A stretch of DNA of 6,857 nucleotides from Gemmatimonadales bacterium UBA2975 (GTDB lineage Bacteria > Gemmatimonadota > Gemmatimonadetes > Longimicrobiales > Gaopeijiaceae): assembly GCA_002348265.1 (NCBI GenBank), contig DEAT01000090.1:19731-26587 (forward strand). Reading direction: 5' to 3'. Under the pieces are notes generated by a model. That model had not been told where the DNA came from. It was given only the letters and a program-made list of their open reading frames with translations, and did no database searches. Positions 1 to 6,061 of the stretch are shown here, piece by piece (the stretch's first letter is position 1; each line of letters opens with the position of its first letter). The position numbers and the translations under genes are program-made.

Positions 1-2
1 TC

Positions 3-26
3 GGCTTCGTGGGTGCACAGCTCTGA
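3..26 (+). CDS. 3' end of an upstream gene (possibly GAPDH)
   Basis: An open frame enters from the left edge and stops at TGA 24-26; the visible residues are GFVGAQL. Only seven codons can be read, so the product cannot be identified from sequence. A glyceraldehyde-3-phosphate dehydrogenase (gap) is the inferred candidate, because gap commonly precedes pgk and tpiA in glycolytic operons and a short hydrophobic helix is a plausible GAPDH end. The gap to the pgk start is only 8 bases, which supports co-transcription with pgk. Confidence 0.4.
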   Translation, partial: GFVGAQL

Positions 27-34
27 GTGGGAAA

Positions 35-1246
35 GTGAACAAGAGAAGTATCTCGGACGTCGATCTTGGAGGGATGCCGGGACGTACCGCAATCGTTCGT
101 GCGGATCTCAATGTCCCGCTTGACGGTAGGGAGATAACAGATGACAAGAGGATCAGAGCTTCGCTCTCCACGCTTAGAATACTCACTGAGGCTCGCTGGC
201 GCGTCGTGCTGCTTTCTCACCTAGGTAGACCAAAAGGCCAGACTGACCCTGCATTCTCCATGAAACCTGTAGCCGACCGTTTGGATGAGCTTCTCGCCCC
301 CCCTGTGCATTTTATCCCTCACACAAGTGGGGTCGATGCCGTTGCTGGGCTTGAGATGCTGGAAGCTGGAGAGATTGCACTTCTGGAGAATACGAGATTT
401 GAGGTGGGTGAGGCGATTAATGATCCGGATTTGGCGGAATTTTGGGCTGCACTTGGTGACTTGTATGTAAATGACGCTTTTGGTAGCGCGCATCGAGCCC
501 ATGCGTCCACAGCTGGGCTAGCCACTGCCATGCGAGCAAGAGGTGGAGATGCCGTCGCGGGGCTCTTGATGGAGAAGGAAATCCAATTCCTAGGTGAAGC
601 ACTCCATGTTCCTGAAAAGCCTTTCCTAGCTATCGTAGGAGGAGCGAAGATCTCTTCGAAGATAGGTATGCTCTCTAGGTTGCTTCCACGAGTGGATCAT
701 CTACTGATTGGTGGAGGGATGGCGAACACCTTCTTCGCAGCTCTGGGGCTTGATACTGGCGAGAGCCTTGTCGAAATGGATGCGGTCGAGTTGGCGAAGG
801 GCCTGCTCAGAGAGGGTGGCGAACGCCTAGTTCTTCCTGTGGACTGTGTTGTAGCTGCAAATGTTTCTGAGGATGCGAAAAGACGCGTTGTGGGGCTAAC
901 AGAGGTGCAGCCGTCTGATAAAATCCTCGATATCGGACCGCGTACCCACCAAGTTTTCACTGATATTGTTTCGGAGGCTAATACGATCGTTTGGAATGGT
1001 CCGATGGGAGTCTTCGAGGTGGATGCGTTTGCCGAAGGTACAGTTGGAATAGCTCATGCAGTTGCGGAGGCGTGTGACCGGGGAGCCACGGGAATTCTTG
1101 GTGGCGGAGACTCCGCAGCGGCGGCAGAGCGGGCTGGCGTCGTCGATCGGCTGACGCATGTATCGACCGGCGGTGGGGCTTCACTTGAACTGCTCGCTGG
1201 CGGTGATCTTCCTAGTATCGATGAACTTTCAGACCGGAGCTACTGA
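35..1246 (+). CDS. pgk: Phosphoglycerate kinase
   Basis: Cytoplasmic glycolytic enzyme that interconverts 1,3-bisphosphoglycerate + ADP and 3-phosphoglycerate + ATP. The 403 residues match the usual bacterial length of about 390-400. Visible family motifs in order: RADLNVPL (22-29), SHLGRPKG (61-68), LLENTRFE (116-123), NDAFGSAHRAHAST (146-159), GGAKISSK (202-209), LDIGP (298-302), WNGPMGVFE (320-328), nucleotide-site GGGDS (356-360) and the C-terminal STGGGAS (377-383). The two lobes are therefore both intact. The start is GTG 35; it places the canonical basic start and 'I-DVDL' segment at the N-terminus, and the next in-frame ATG (74) would remove them. The ribosome site is weak (GGGA at 29-32, very close to the start), so reinitiation from the upstream gene is plausible. 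The stop overlaps the tpiA start. No missing catalytic motif was seen. Confidence 0.97.
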   Translation: MNKRSISDVDLGGMPGRTAIVRADLNVPLDGREITDDKRIRASLSTLRILTEARWRVVLLSHLGRPKGQTDPAFSMKPVADRLDELLAPPVHFIPHTSGVDAVAGLEMLEAGEIALLENTRFEVGEAINDPDLAEFWAALGDLYVNDAFGSAHRAHASTAGLATAMRARGGDAVAGLLMEKEIQFLGEALHVPEKPFLAIVGGAKISSKIGMLSRLLPRVDHLLIGGGMANTFFAALGLDTGESLVEMDAVELAKGLLREGGERLVLPVDCVVAANVSEDAKRRVVGLTEVQPSDKILDIGPRTHQVFTDIVSEANTIVWNGPMGVFEVDAFAEGTVGIAHAVAEACDRGATGILGGGDSAAAAERAGVVDRLTHVSTGGGASLELLAGGDLPSIDELSDRSY

Positions 1247-1989
1247 TGGCAGTGATTGCTGGGAACTGGAAGATGAATCACGGCCCGAGTGAAGCTTTAG
1301 AATTTCTCTCCGACTTCGACGTGGATGCTGTACCCTCGAGCCATGAGCTGATCATATTCCCGTCTAATTTATCGCTTCATGCAGTAGCGACCGCGGAGAA
1401 ACGTGATTCACGGGTGCAGGTTGGTGTCCAGAACGTGTATTGGGAAAATTCTGGTGCATTCACCGGGGAGATATCGGCTCCTATGGCGAAAGATGCCGGT
1501 GCGACTTTCGCTCTCGTTGGACATTCTGAGCGCCGTCATGTGTTTGGTGAAACGGACATGCAGACACAGTGGAAGGTCGACATTGTAGTCCGTTCGGGCC
1601 TAGTACCAGTACTTTGTGTTGGAGAAACGATTGAAGAGCGCGAGGCCGGTCTAGTAAAAGAAGTAATCCTTCGCCAGCTTGAGGTAGCTCTTCACAGTTT
1701 GTGTTCCGCTCCGCGCTTTCTCGTCGCGTACGAGCCAGTATGGGCAATTGGGACAGGAGAAACCGCGACACCGGAGGATGCGACTTTTGCGCACGGCACG
1801 ATTAGGCGGCGGCTGGAACGGACTTTGAGCGCCACTCATGCTTCACGGGTTCCGATCCTTTACGGGGGATCAGTGAAGCCTGGGAATGCTGAGGAGCTCA
1901 TGGAAGCTAGAGACGTAGATGGTCTCCTTGTGGGGGGGGCGAGCCTAGATGCTGACTCGTTCAGCCAGATCGCCGCGGCAGCGGGCTGA
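1246..1989 (+). CDS. tpiA: Triosephosphate isomerase
   Basis: Cytoplasmic TIM-barrel enzyme that interconverts dihydroxyacetone phosphate and glyceraldehyde 3-phosphate. At 247 residues it has the normal family length. Substrate-site Asn7 and Lys9 lie in GNWKM (6-10). The electrophile His93 lies in GHSERR (92-97). The catalytic base Glu163 lies in YEPVWAIGTG (162-171), which includes the mobile loop 6. Phosphate-binding loops YGGSVKPGN (206-214) and GLLVGGASL (226-234) are intact. The ATG at 1246 shares its A with the pgk stop codon (TGATG), and GGAG at 1236-1239 lies 6 bases upstream, so translation is probably coupled to pgk. The protein looks fully functional. Confidence 0.97.
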   Translation: MAVIAGNWKMNHGPSEALEFLSDFDVDAVPSSHELIIFPSNLSLHAVATAEKRDSRVQVGVQNVYWENSGAFTGEISAPMAKDAGATFALVGHSERRHVFGETDMQTQWKVDIVVRSGLVPVLCVGETIEEREAGLVKEVILRQLEVALHSLCSAPRFLVAYEPVWAIGTGETATPEDATFAHGTIRRRLERTLSATHASRVPILYGGSVKPGNAEELMEARDVDGLLVGGASLDADSFSQIAAAAG

Positions 1990-2039
1990 AAAGGCCCGTT
2001 GACACCCATTGGAGCCTCTCCGACGTTTAGTGTCTTAAC
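1982..2039 (+). promoter_or_regulatory. Hairpins between tpiA and secG
   Basis: CGGGC (1982-1986) pairs with GCCCG (1994-1998) across a 7-base loop that contains the tpiA stop codon; no T-run follows, so it is not a standard intrinsic terminator. Immediately after it, GACAC (2001-2005) can pair with GTGTC (2030-2034), with GTT/AAC (1998-2000 and 2037-2039) as a possible extension and a small GGAG/CTCC stem inside. These may protect or pause the transcript, or may be chance. Confidence 0.25.
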
Positions 2040-2056
2040 CCAAAGGAAATAGTTAG

Positions 2057-2422
2057 ATGTACAGTATTCTGCTGGCTGCACTAGTGCTTGACGGTCTCTT
2101 CCTGTCTGTTGTGATTTTAATGCAGGCTGGGAAGGGTGGTGGGCTTGCTGCTGTAGGAGGAAGTGGAGGCACGATGGCGGACGGTGTGCTCGGTGGCCGG
2201 CAGGCCACGACAGTGCTCACTCGTGCAACTTGGGGTGCCGGGGCAGCCTTCATGATCCTAGCCTTGATTCTCTCGATAATGTCGTCTCGTACCGCAGTAC
2301 CCGAATCAGTGATTCAGGTCGATGCTCCTGCTACTCAATCAGCTCCAGCACCTGTTCTTCCCGGAGTACAGGAGCCAACTGCTGTGCAGCCGGATGGCAA
2401 CTCTGGCAACGACGGAAACTGA
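2057..2422 (+). CDS. secG: Preprotein translocase subunit SecG
   Basis: Small inner-membrane subunit that associates with SecYE and assists SecA-driven protein export. The 121 residues show the SecG plan. TM1 is at about 2-23, ending in the family motif region LMQAGKGGGLAAVGGSGG (21-38). A cytoplasmic loop contains LGGRQATTVLTRATW (45-59). TM2 is at about 60-76. A polar, Pro/Ala/Gln/Asn-rich tail (about 79-121) has low complexity and no recognisable domain; such tails vary among SecG proteins. The ATG start has a good AAAGGA (2042-2047) 9 bases upstream. It sits 67 bases after tpiA, and secG downstream of tpiA or pgk is a common bacterial arrangement. Family assignment rests on the topology and the glycine-rich motif. 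Confidence 0.92.
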   Translation: MYSILLAALVLDGLFLSVVILMQAGKGGGLAAVGGSGGTMADGVLGGRQATTVLTRATWGAGAAFMILALILSIMSSRTAVPESVIQVDAPATQSAPAPVLPGVQEPTAVQPDGNSGNDGN

Positions 2423-2430
2423 AACCTTGA

Positions 2431-2488
2431 ACCGCGAAAGCGGGATGTGTCCCACGGAACTGAGAAATCGCGGATTTCACTTGATCTG
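2431..2488 (+). promoter_or_regulatory. Structured leader, partly TPP-riboswitch-like
   Basis: The 92-base gap between secG and the E1alpha start contains CCGCGA (2432-2437) that pairs perfectly with TCGCGG (2468-2473). These enclose a GGGA/TCCC hairpin (2442-2445 with 2450-2453, loop TGTG) and the hexamer CTGAGA (2460-2465) just before the closing strand. A segment reading CACTTGATCTG follows at 2478-2488. This order (P2, P3, CUGAGA, P2 partner, then a CUGAUCUG-like segment) recalls the TPP riboswitch 5' half. The conserved UAAU and GCG elements of the P4/P5 half are not visible. Competing helices exist: CCGC-GAAA-GCGG (2432-2443) and GAAATC/GATTTC (2464-2469 with 2473-2478). It is a structured leader by eye; riboswitch status is unproven. 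Confidence 0.3.
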
Positions 2489-2491
2489 TTT

Positions 2492-2510
2492 CTCTTCCTT
2501 CCAGGGAGAG
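2492..2510 (+). promoter_or_regulatory. Hairpin enclosing the E1alpha Shine-Dalgarno
   Basis: CTCTTCC (2492-2498) pairs with GGGAGAG (2504-2510) through seven base pairs, one of them G-U, with loop TTCCA. The 3' strand contains the only good ribosome-binding sequence for the downstream gene, GGGAG at 2504-2508, which is 6 bases before GTG 2515. When folded, the hairpin would block ribosome access. The pairing is seen directly; regulatory use is inferred. Confidence 0.45.
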
Positions 2511-2514
2511 CTTG

Positions 2515-3561
2515 GTGTCTGAGCTAACCCTCGGCTTGGAACGTGCGGGGCTCCAGGATCTTTATCGTTCCCTTTGCCTAACACGTGCGGCGGAGGAACG
2601 GCTCGAACTTTTGCAGAAGCAAGGCCACGTAACGGGTGGATTGTATCGATCACTTGGGCAGGAGGCAGGAGCTGTTGGTGCGGCGTACGCCCTCAGGCGC
2701 AGGACTGATGGGACCGGTGATATGCTTTGTCACACGATCCGGGCTGCGGGTGCACTCTTTCTCTTCGGTGGTGAGCTGATCGACTATTTTCGACAGTACA
2801 TGGCAAAGGGAACTAGTCCGACTAGAGGTCGTGAAGCTAATGTGCATTGGTTCGACTTCCAGAAAGGCTTTGTCGGGCCGGTCTCACCTCTTGGCACAAT
2901 GATCGAGATTATGGCAGGGATGACACTTTCGTTTCGTGTCCGTGGTGAGGACCGGATTGGTATCGTGTTTTATGGGGACGGCGCTTCTTCGACCGGTGCG
3001 TGGCATGAAGGCCTGAACTTCGCCGCAGTCCAGCGTTGCCCGATGATTTTGATTGTCGAGAACAATCAGTGGGCTTTCTCTACTCCTACAAGCAAGAATA
3101 CGCGTGTCTCCAGCTTCACTGAGAAGGGCCCAGGTTATGGGATAGACGCGGAGGCTGTCGACGGGACAGATGTGCTTGCGGTTTTTGACGCGGTGCGGCG
3201 TGCTGCGTTGCAGGTGCGTTCGGGAGGAGGCACTCATATGATCGAATTGAACTATTTCAGGAGGAAGGGGCACGCGCAGCATGACCCCCAAGATTATGTG
3301 GATCCTGCCGTGATTCGAGCCTGGGAAAAGAAGGATCCGCTTGACCTGTACAGGTCAAAACTCCTTCATAACGAGTGGGCCTCGGAAGACGAACTCGTGG
3401 CCATTGAAGAAGAGACTTTTGAGGAGTGCCGTGTGGCTGCTGAGGCTGCGATCGCCGAACCTTATCCGGAGGGAACTGAAGCAGTCACTGGTGTCTACAC
3501 CGACGTTCCTACGCCGCATCCGTGGACTAGGTCTAGCAGTCCCGATCCGACTCTGGCCTGA
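2515..3561 (+). CDS. 2-oxoacid dehydrogenase E1 component, alpha subunit
   Basis: Thiamine-diphosphate-binding half of the decarboxylating E1 (alpha2beta2) of a 2-oxoacid dehydrogenase complex. Numbering from GTG 2515 gives 348 residues, close to the 320-400 usual for E1alpha. The ThDP/Mg motif is GDG (154-156), then 26 residues, then NN (183-184) in ENNQWAFSTP. Other family landmarks are SLGQEA (46-51), VDGTDVLAV (from 215) and the GHAQHDP segment (252-258) followed by an AWEKKDPLDLY-type ending. The STGAWHEGLNFAAV and ENNQWAFSTP style is nearer to branched-chain/acetoin-type E1alpha than to Gram-positive PdhA, so the substrate (pyruvate, branched-chain 2-oxoacid or acetoin) is left open. 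TTG 2512 is an alternative start but is too near the Shine-Dalgarno. It is followed 14 bases later by E1beta, its obligate partner. Its leader is structured (2431-2510). Confidence 0.93.
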   Translation: MSELTLGLERAGLQDLYRSLCLTRAAEERLELLQKQGHVTGGLYRSLGQEAGAVGAAYALRRRTDGTGDMLCHTIRAAGALFLFGGELIDYFRQYMAKGTSPTRGREANVHWFDFQKGFVGPVSPLGTMIEIMAGMTLSFRVRGEDRIGIVFYGDGASSTGAWHEGLNFAAVQRCPMILIVENNQWAFSTPTSKNTRVSSFTEKGPGYGIDAEAVDGTDVLAVFDAVRRAALQVRSGGGTHMIELNYFRRKGHAQHDPQDYVDPAVIRAWEKKDPLDLYRSKLLHNEWASEDELVAIEEETFEECRVAAEAAIAEPYPEGTEAVTGVYTDVPTPHPWTRSSSPDPTLA

Positions 3562-3575
3562 ACGACTGAGGAACC

Positions 3576-4601
3576 ATGGACCCCGAAACTCCGGAGCACC
3601 TTCTAAAGACTAAGCGTGGCGAGCCGGTCACGATGCTGGAGGCGATCTCTGAGGCCCTCTTTGAGGAGATGATCCGTGACGAGTCGGTTTTCCTTATGGG
3701 TGAAGATATCGGAGTCTATGGAGGAGCATTCAAGGTAACCCGAGATTTTCTATCTTTCTTTGGTGAGAATCGTGTCATTGACACACCGATCGCGGAGGGT
3801 GGCTTCACGGGGGCCGCTGCAGGTGCAGCTCATATGGGATTGAGGCCGGTGGTTGAGATCCAATTCATGGATTTTATATCTCCTGCATATGACGTAATCA
3901 CAAATTACATCGCAACCTCGAACTACCGAGGTGCTGGGCCACAACCACTTGTGATCCGCGGCCCAGTTGGTGGGGGAAATCGTGGGGGACCATTCCATTC
4001 TCAGAACGTAGAAATGGCGTTCTTTCATACCCCCGGGTTGAAGATCGTCTACCCGAGTACCGCTCGAGATGCAAAAGGACTGTTGAAGGCGTCCATACGT
4101 GACGACAACCCCGTTATCTTTGAGGAGCACAAAGGACTGTATAGAGCACCATCGCTGCGAGAAGTCCTTCCGGATGAAGATTACGTTGTGCCGATAGGAG
4201 AAGCTCGTATCGTCAGAGAGGGTACGGACATAACTATCGTGACATACGGCGCTATGGTTCATAAGAGTGTTGAGGCCGCTCAGACGATGGAAAATGAAGA
4301 TGGTGTATCAGTGGAGATCGTTGATCTTCGAACCCTTCTGCCACTTGACGAAGATGCGATTGTAGAAAGTGTGAAAAAGACCAACAAGTTACTCGTTGTT
4401 CACGAAGACACGCGGACCGGAGGTATAGCGGGCGAAATCGCGATCCGTGTGAGCGAGAAGGCATTTGAGTGGCTGGATGGACCTATACTGAGAGTAACCG
4501 CGATCGATGCGCCGGTGCCTTACTCAGGTCCCTTAGAAGATTATTTTTTACCGCAGACCGAAGACGTCCTAAAGGCGGCGAGGTATTTAGCGGCATACTG
4601 A
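3576..4601 (+). CDS. 2-oxoacid dehydrogenase E1 component, beta subunit
   Basis: Transketolase-like beta subunit that completes the E1 active site by binding the ThDP pyrimidine. The 341 residues contain a pyrimidine-binding domain (about 17-190) and a transketolase C-terminal domain (about 205-330). Visible motifs: GEDIGVYGGAFKVT (42-55); RVIDTPIAEGGF (66-77), whose Glu74 is the expected contact to the cofactor N1'; HSQ (141-143); HTPGLKIVYP (151-160); EEHKGLYR (183-190); and VEIVDLRTLLPLD (246-258). Residues 1-16 are a short polar lead-in before the conserved start. ATG 3576 follows GAGGAA (3568-3573) at tight spacing; ATG 3633 would cut into the conserved domain. The 14-base gap to E1alpha and 20-base gap to E2 indicate one operon. 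Substrate preference cannot be read from this subunit. Confidence 0.95.
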   Translation: MDPETPEHLLKTKRGEPVTMLEAISEALFEEMIRDESVFLMGEDIGVYGGAFKVTRDFLSFFGENRVIDTPIAEGGFTGAAAGAAHMGLRPVVEIQFMDFISPAYDVITNYIATSNYRGAGPQPLVIRGPVGGGNRGGPFHSQNVEMAFFHTPGLKIVYPSTARDAKGLLKASIRDDNPVIFEEHKGLYRAPSLREVLPDEDYVVPIGEARIVREGTDITIVTYGAMVHKSVEAAQTMENEDGVSVEIVDLRTLLPLDEDAIVESVKKTNKLLVVHEDTRTGGIAGEIAIRVSEKAFEWLDGPILRVTAIDAPVPYSGPLEDYFLPQTEDVLKAARYLAAY

Positions 4602-4621
4602 CCAACACGGAGTGATCGAGC

Positions 4622-5989
4622 GTGGCTCGAATTGAAGTTCCCATGCCCCAGATGGGTGAATCCATCGCTGAAGGGACCGTCTCACAGTGGCTCAAGCAAC
4701 TCGGCGACAAGGTCGAGCGCGATGAACCAATCCTAGAGATTTCGACTGACAAGGTGGATGCCGAGATCCCATCACCTTCGGACGGGACTCTCGTCGAAAT
4801 CGCGGTTCAGGAAGGTGAGACGGTCGAAGTCGGAACTATTGTCGCGTACATTGACACCGAAGGTGGCCCCGCTGGAGTATCAGCGTCCACTGTGGAGTCA
4901 GAGGTCGACGCTGTTCCAGAGGTTCCTCGGGAATCCGAAACCGAATCAGTAGAAGTGGCGCTTGAAGCTAGTGGCGCTCATACAAGCGCTGAGGAGCGTC
5001 TTAGGACTCGGTCTACGCCGGTTGTCAGGAAGATCGCTGAAGAGCATGGGGTCAATATCAAGGATGTCCCTGGGACCGGCCACGCTGGACGAGTAACCAA
5101 ACAAGATATCTTGGACTTCATTGAACATGCTGTGCCTGGTTCCGGTTCTGCTCAGCCAGTTACGGTGCCGATCCCATCTGATGTGTCCTCGGCGACACCT
5201 GTGGTCAGAGAACCGAGCACGGCTTCGTCGGACCTTTGGACGACTTTCTACCGGGAGGTGCAGCATCCAGAGTTCCCAGTCCGCTCAGCGGACACCGTCG
5301 AACCGATGGACAAGATTCGTCGGCTCACTGCAGAGCATATGGTCATCGCGAAGAGGGTGGCGCCACATGTCCACTCCTTTATCGAGATAGACTTCTCGGC
5401 TGTAGACTTCATTCGAACTGAGAGTAAAGATAGATGGGCATCTCAGGGAGCCCGAGTAAGCTATACGGCGTTCGTAGCGTGGGCGGTTTCCCGAGTATTA
5501 CGTGAATTCCCGACTGTGAATTCCACGATTTCGGGTAATAATATTATTTACCGGGGAAATGTTAATCTCGGGATGGCTGTGGACTTGAATCCTGGTCTCA
5601 TTGTGCCCGTAGTACATGATGCTGACCATCTTGGGCTGGTTGGGATCGGCAACAAGATCGTAGATCTAGCTACACGTGCTCGAGACAGGAAACTCATGCC
5701 CGACGAGATTCAGGGTGCGACGTTTACGATCACTAATCCGGGTGTTTTGGGTACATTGGTTGGTTTACCTGTTATACCCAAAGGCACAGCTGCCATCCTT
5801 GGGACCGGGGCGATCGAAAAGCGTGTTGTGGTCGTTACGGATCCGGATACAGGAACAGATTCCATGGCAATCCGAAAGAAATCTCTCTTCTCACTGGGCT
5901 ACGATCATCGAATCGTAGACGGAGCAGACGCGGCCCGCTTTCTTGCGCGACTCAAGGAGACCCTGGAGATCTTCCCCAACGACGCGTGA
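4622..5989 (+). CDS. 2-oxoacid dehydrogenase E2, dihydrolipoamide acyltransferase
   Basis: Core acyltransferase that moves the acyl group from E1 via lipoate to CoA. The 455 residues show one lipoyl domain (about 1-80) with the lipoyl-lysine Lys44 in EISTDKVDAEIPSP. Next comes an acidic Ser/Glu/Val linker (about 82-128), a peripheral-subunit-binding domain (about 131-168, TPVVRKIAEEHGVNIKDVPG) and a Pro/Ser/Thr linker. The catalytic CAT-like domain (about 225-450) carries the active-site YDHRIVDG (427-434), with His429 and Asp433. A single lipoyl domain and FTITNPGVLG (378-387) fit branched-chain or 2-oxoglutarate-like E2 as well as some pyruvate E2 proteins, so the substrate is uncertain. 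Residues about 211-230, including LWTTFYREVQHPEFPV, form an aromatic-rich lead into the catalytic domain whose role I do not recognise. GTG 4622 follows GGAG (4609-4612) at 9 bases. No E3 gene is nearby. Confidence 0.95.
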   Translation: MARIEVPMPQMGESIAEGTVSQWLKQLGDKVERDEPILEISTDKVDAEIPSPSDGTLVEIAVQEGETVEVGTIVAYIDTEGGPAGVSASTVESEVDAVPEVPRESETESVEVALEASGAHTSAEERLRTRSTPVVRKIAEEHGVNIKDVPGTGHAGRVTKQDILDFIEHAVPGSGSAQPVTVPIPSDVSSATPVVREPSTASSDLWTTFYREVQHPEFPVRSADTVEPMDKIRRLTAEHMVIAKRVAPHVHSFIEIDFSAVDFIRTESKDRWASQGARVSYTAFVAWAVSRVLREFPTVNSTISGNNIIYRGNVNLGMAVDLNPGLIVPVVHDADHLGLVGIGNKIVDLATRARDRKLMPDEIQGATFTITNPGVLGTLVGLPVIPKGTAAILGTGAIEKRVVVVTDPDTGTDSMAIRKKSLFSLGYDHRIVDGADAARFLARLKETLEIFPNDA

Positions 5990-6024
5990 TGGGTAGTTCA
6001 TCAGCTATCAGGACTTTTTGGCAA

Positions 6025-6054
6025 GCGGAGCCTTCGGGCATCCGGAGGCTCCGC
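6025..6054 (+). promoter_or_regulatory. Strong hairpin directly upstream of lipB
   Basis: Bases 6025-6037 pair with 6042-6054 in a 13-bp stem with one G-T wobble (6034/6045) and loop GCAT. It is the strongest simple stem-loop I found outside genes. It ends 7 bases before the lipB ATG. The tail is AACGTTT, too short and broken for a convincing U-tract, so it could be a weak terminator of the dehydrogenase operon, a transcript-stabilising stem, or a translational block. The 3' arm holds GGAGG (6044-6048), the only Shine-Dalgarno-like sequence near lipB. Confidence 0.6.
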
Positions 6055-6061
6055 AACGTTT

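Noticed and set aside
1999..2027. TTGACA at 1999-2004 as a -35 promoter box for secG
   Set aside because: The hexamer matches the sigma-70 consensus, but the region 17-18 bases downstream (GACGTT) is a poor -10, so a promoter cannot be supported.
2512..2514. TTG 2512 as the E1alpha start
   Set aside because: It is one codon upstream of GTG 2515 and only about 3 bases from the Shine-Dalgarno; GTG 2515 has the better spacing.
2884..3291. 135-codon minus-strand open frame inside E1alpha
   Set aside because: It is antisense to the ThDP-binding core of E1alpha and has no family resemblance.
3341..3613. 90-codon + strand open frame bridging E1alpha and E1beta
   Set aside because: The frame is out of register with two well-supported genes and its product is Arg/Leu-rich, typical of a shifted frame.
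3750..4262. 170-codon open frame on the minus strand inside E1beta
   Set aside because: It lies wholly opposite a strongly conserved gene, has no recognisable motif and no ribosome site I can support; it is an antisense shadow of E1beta.
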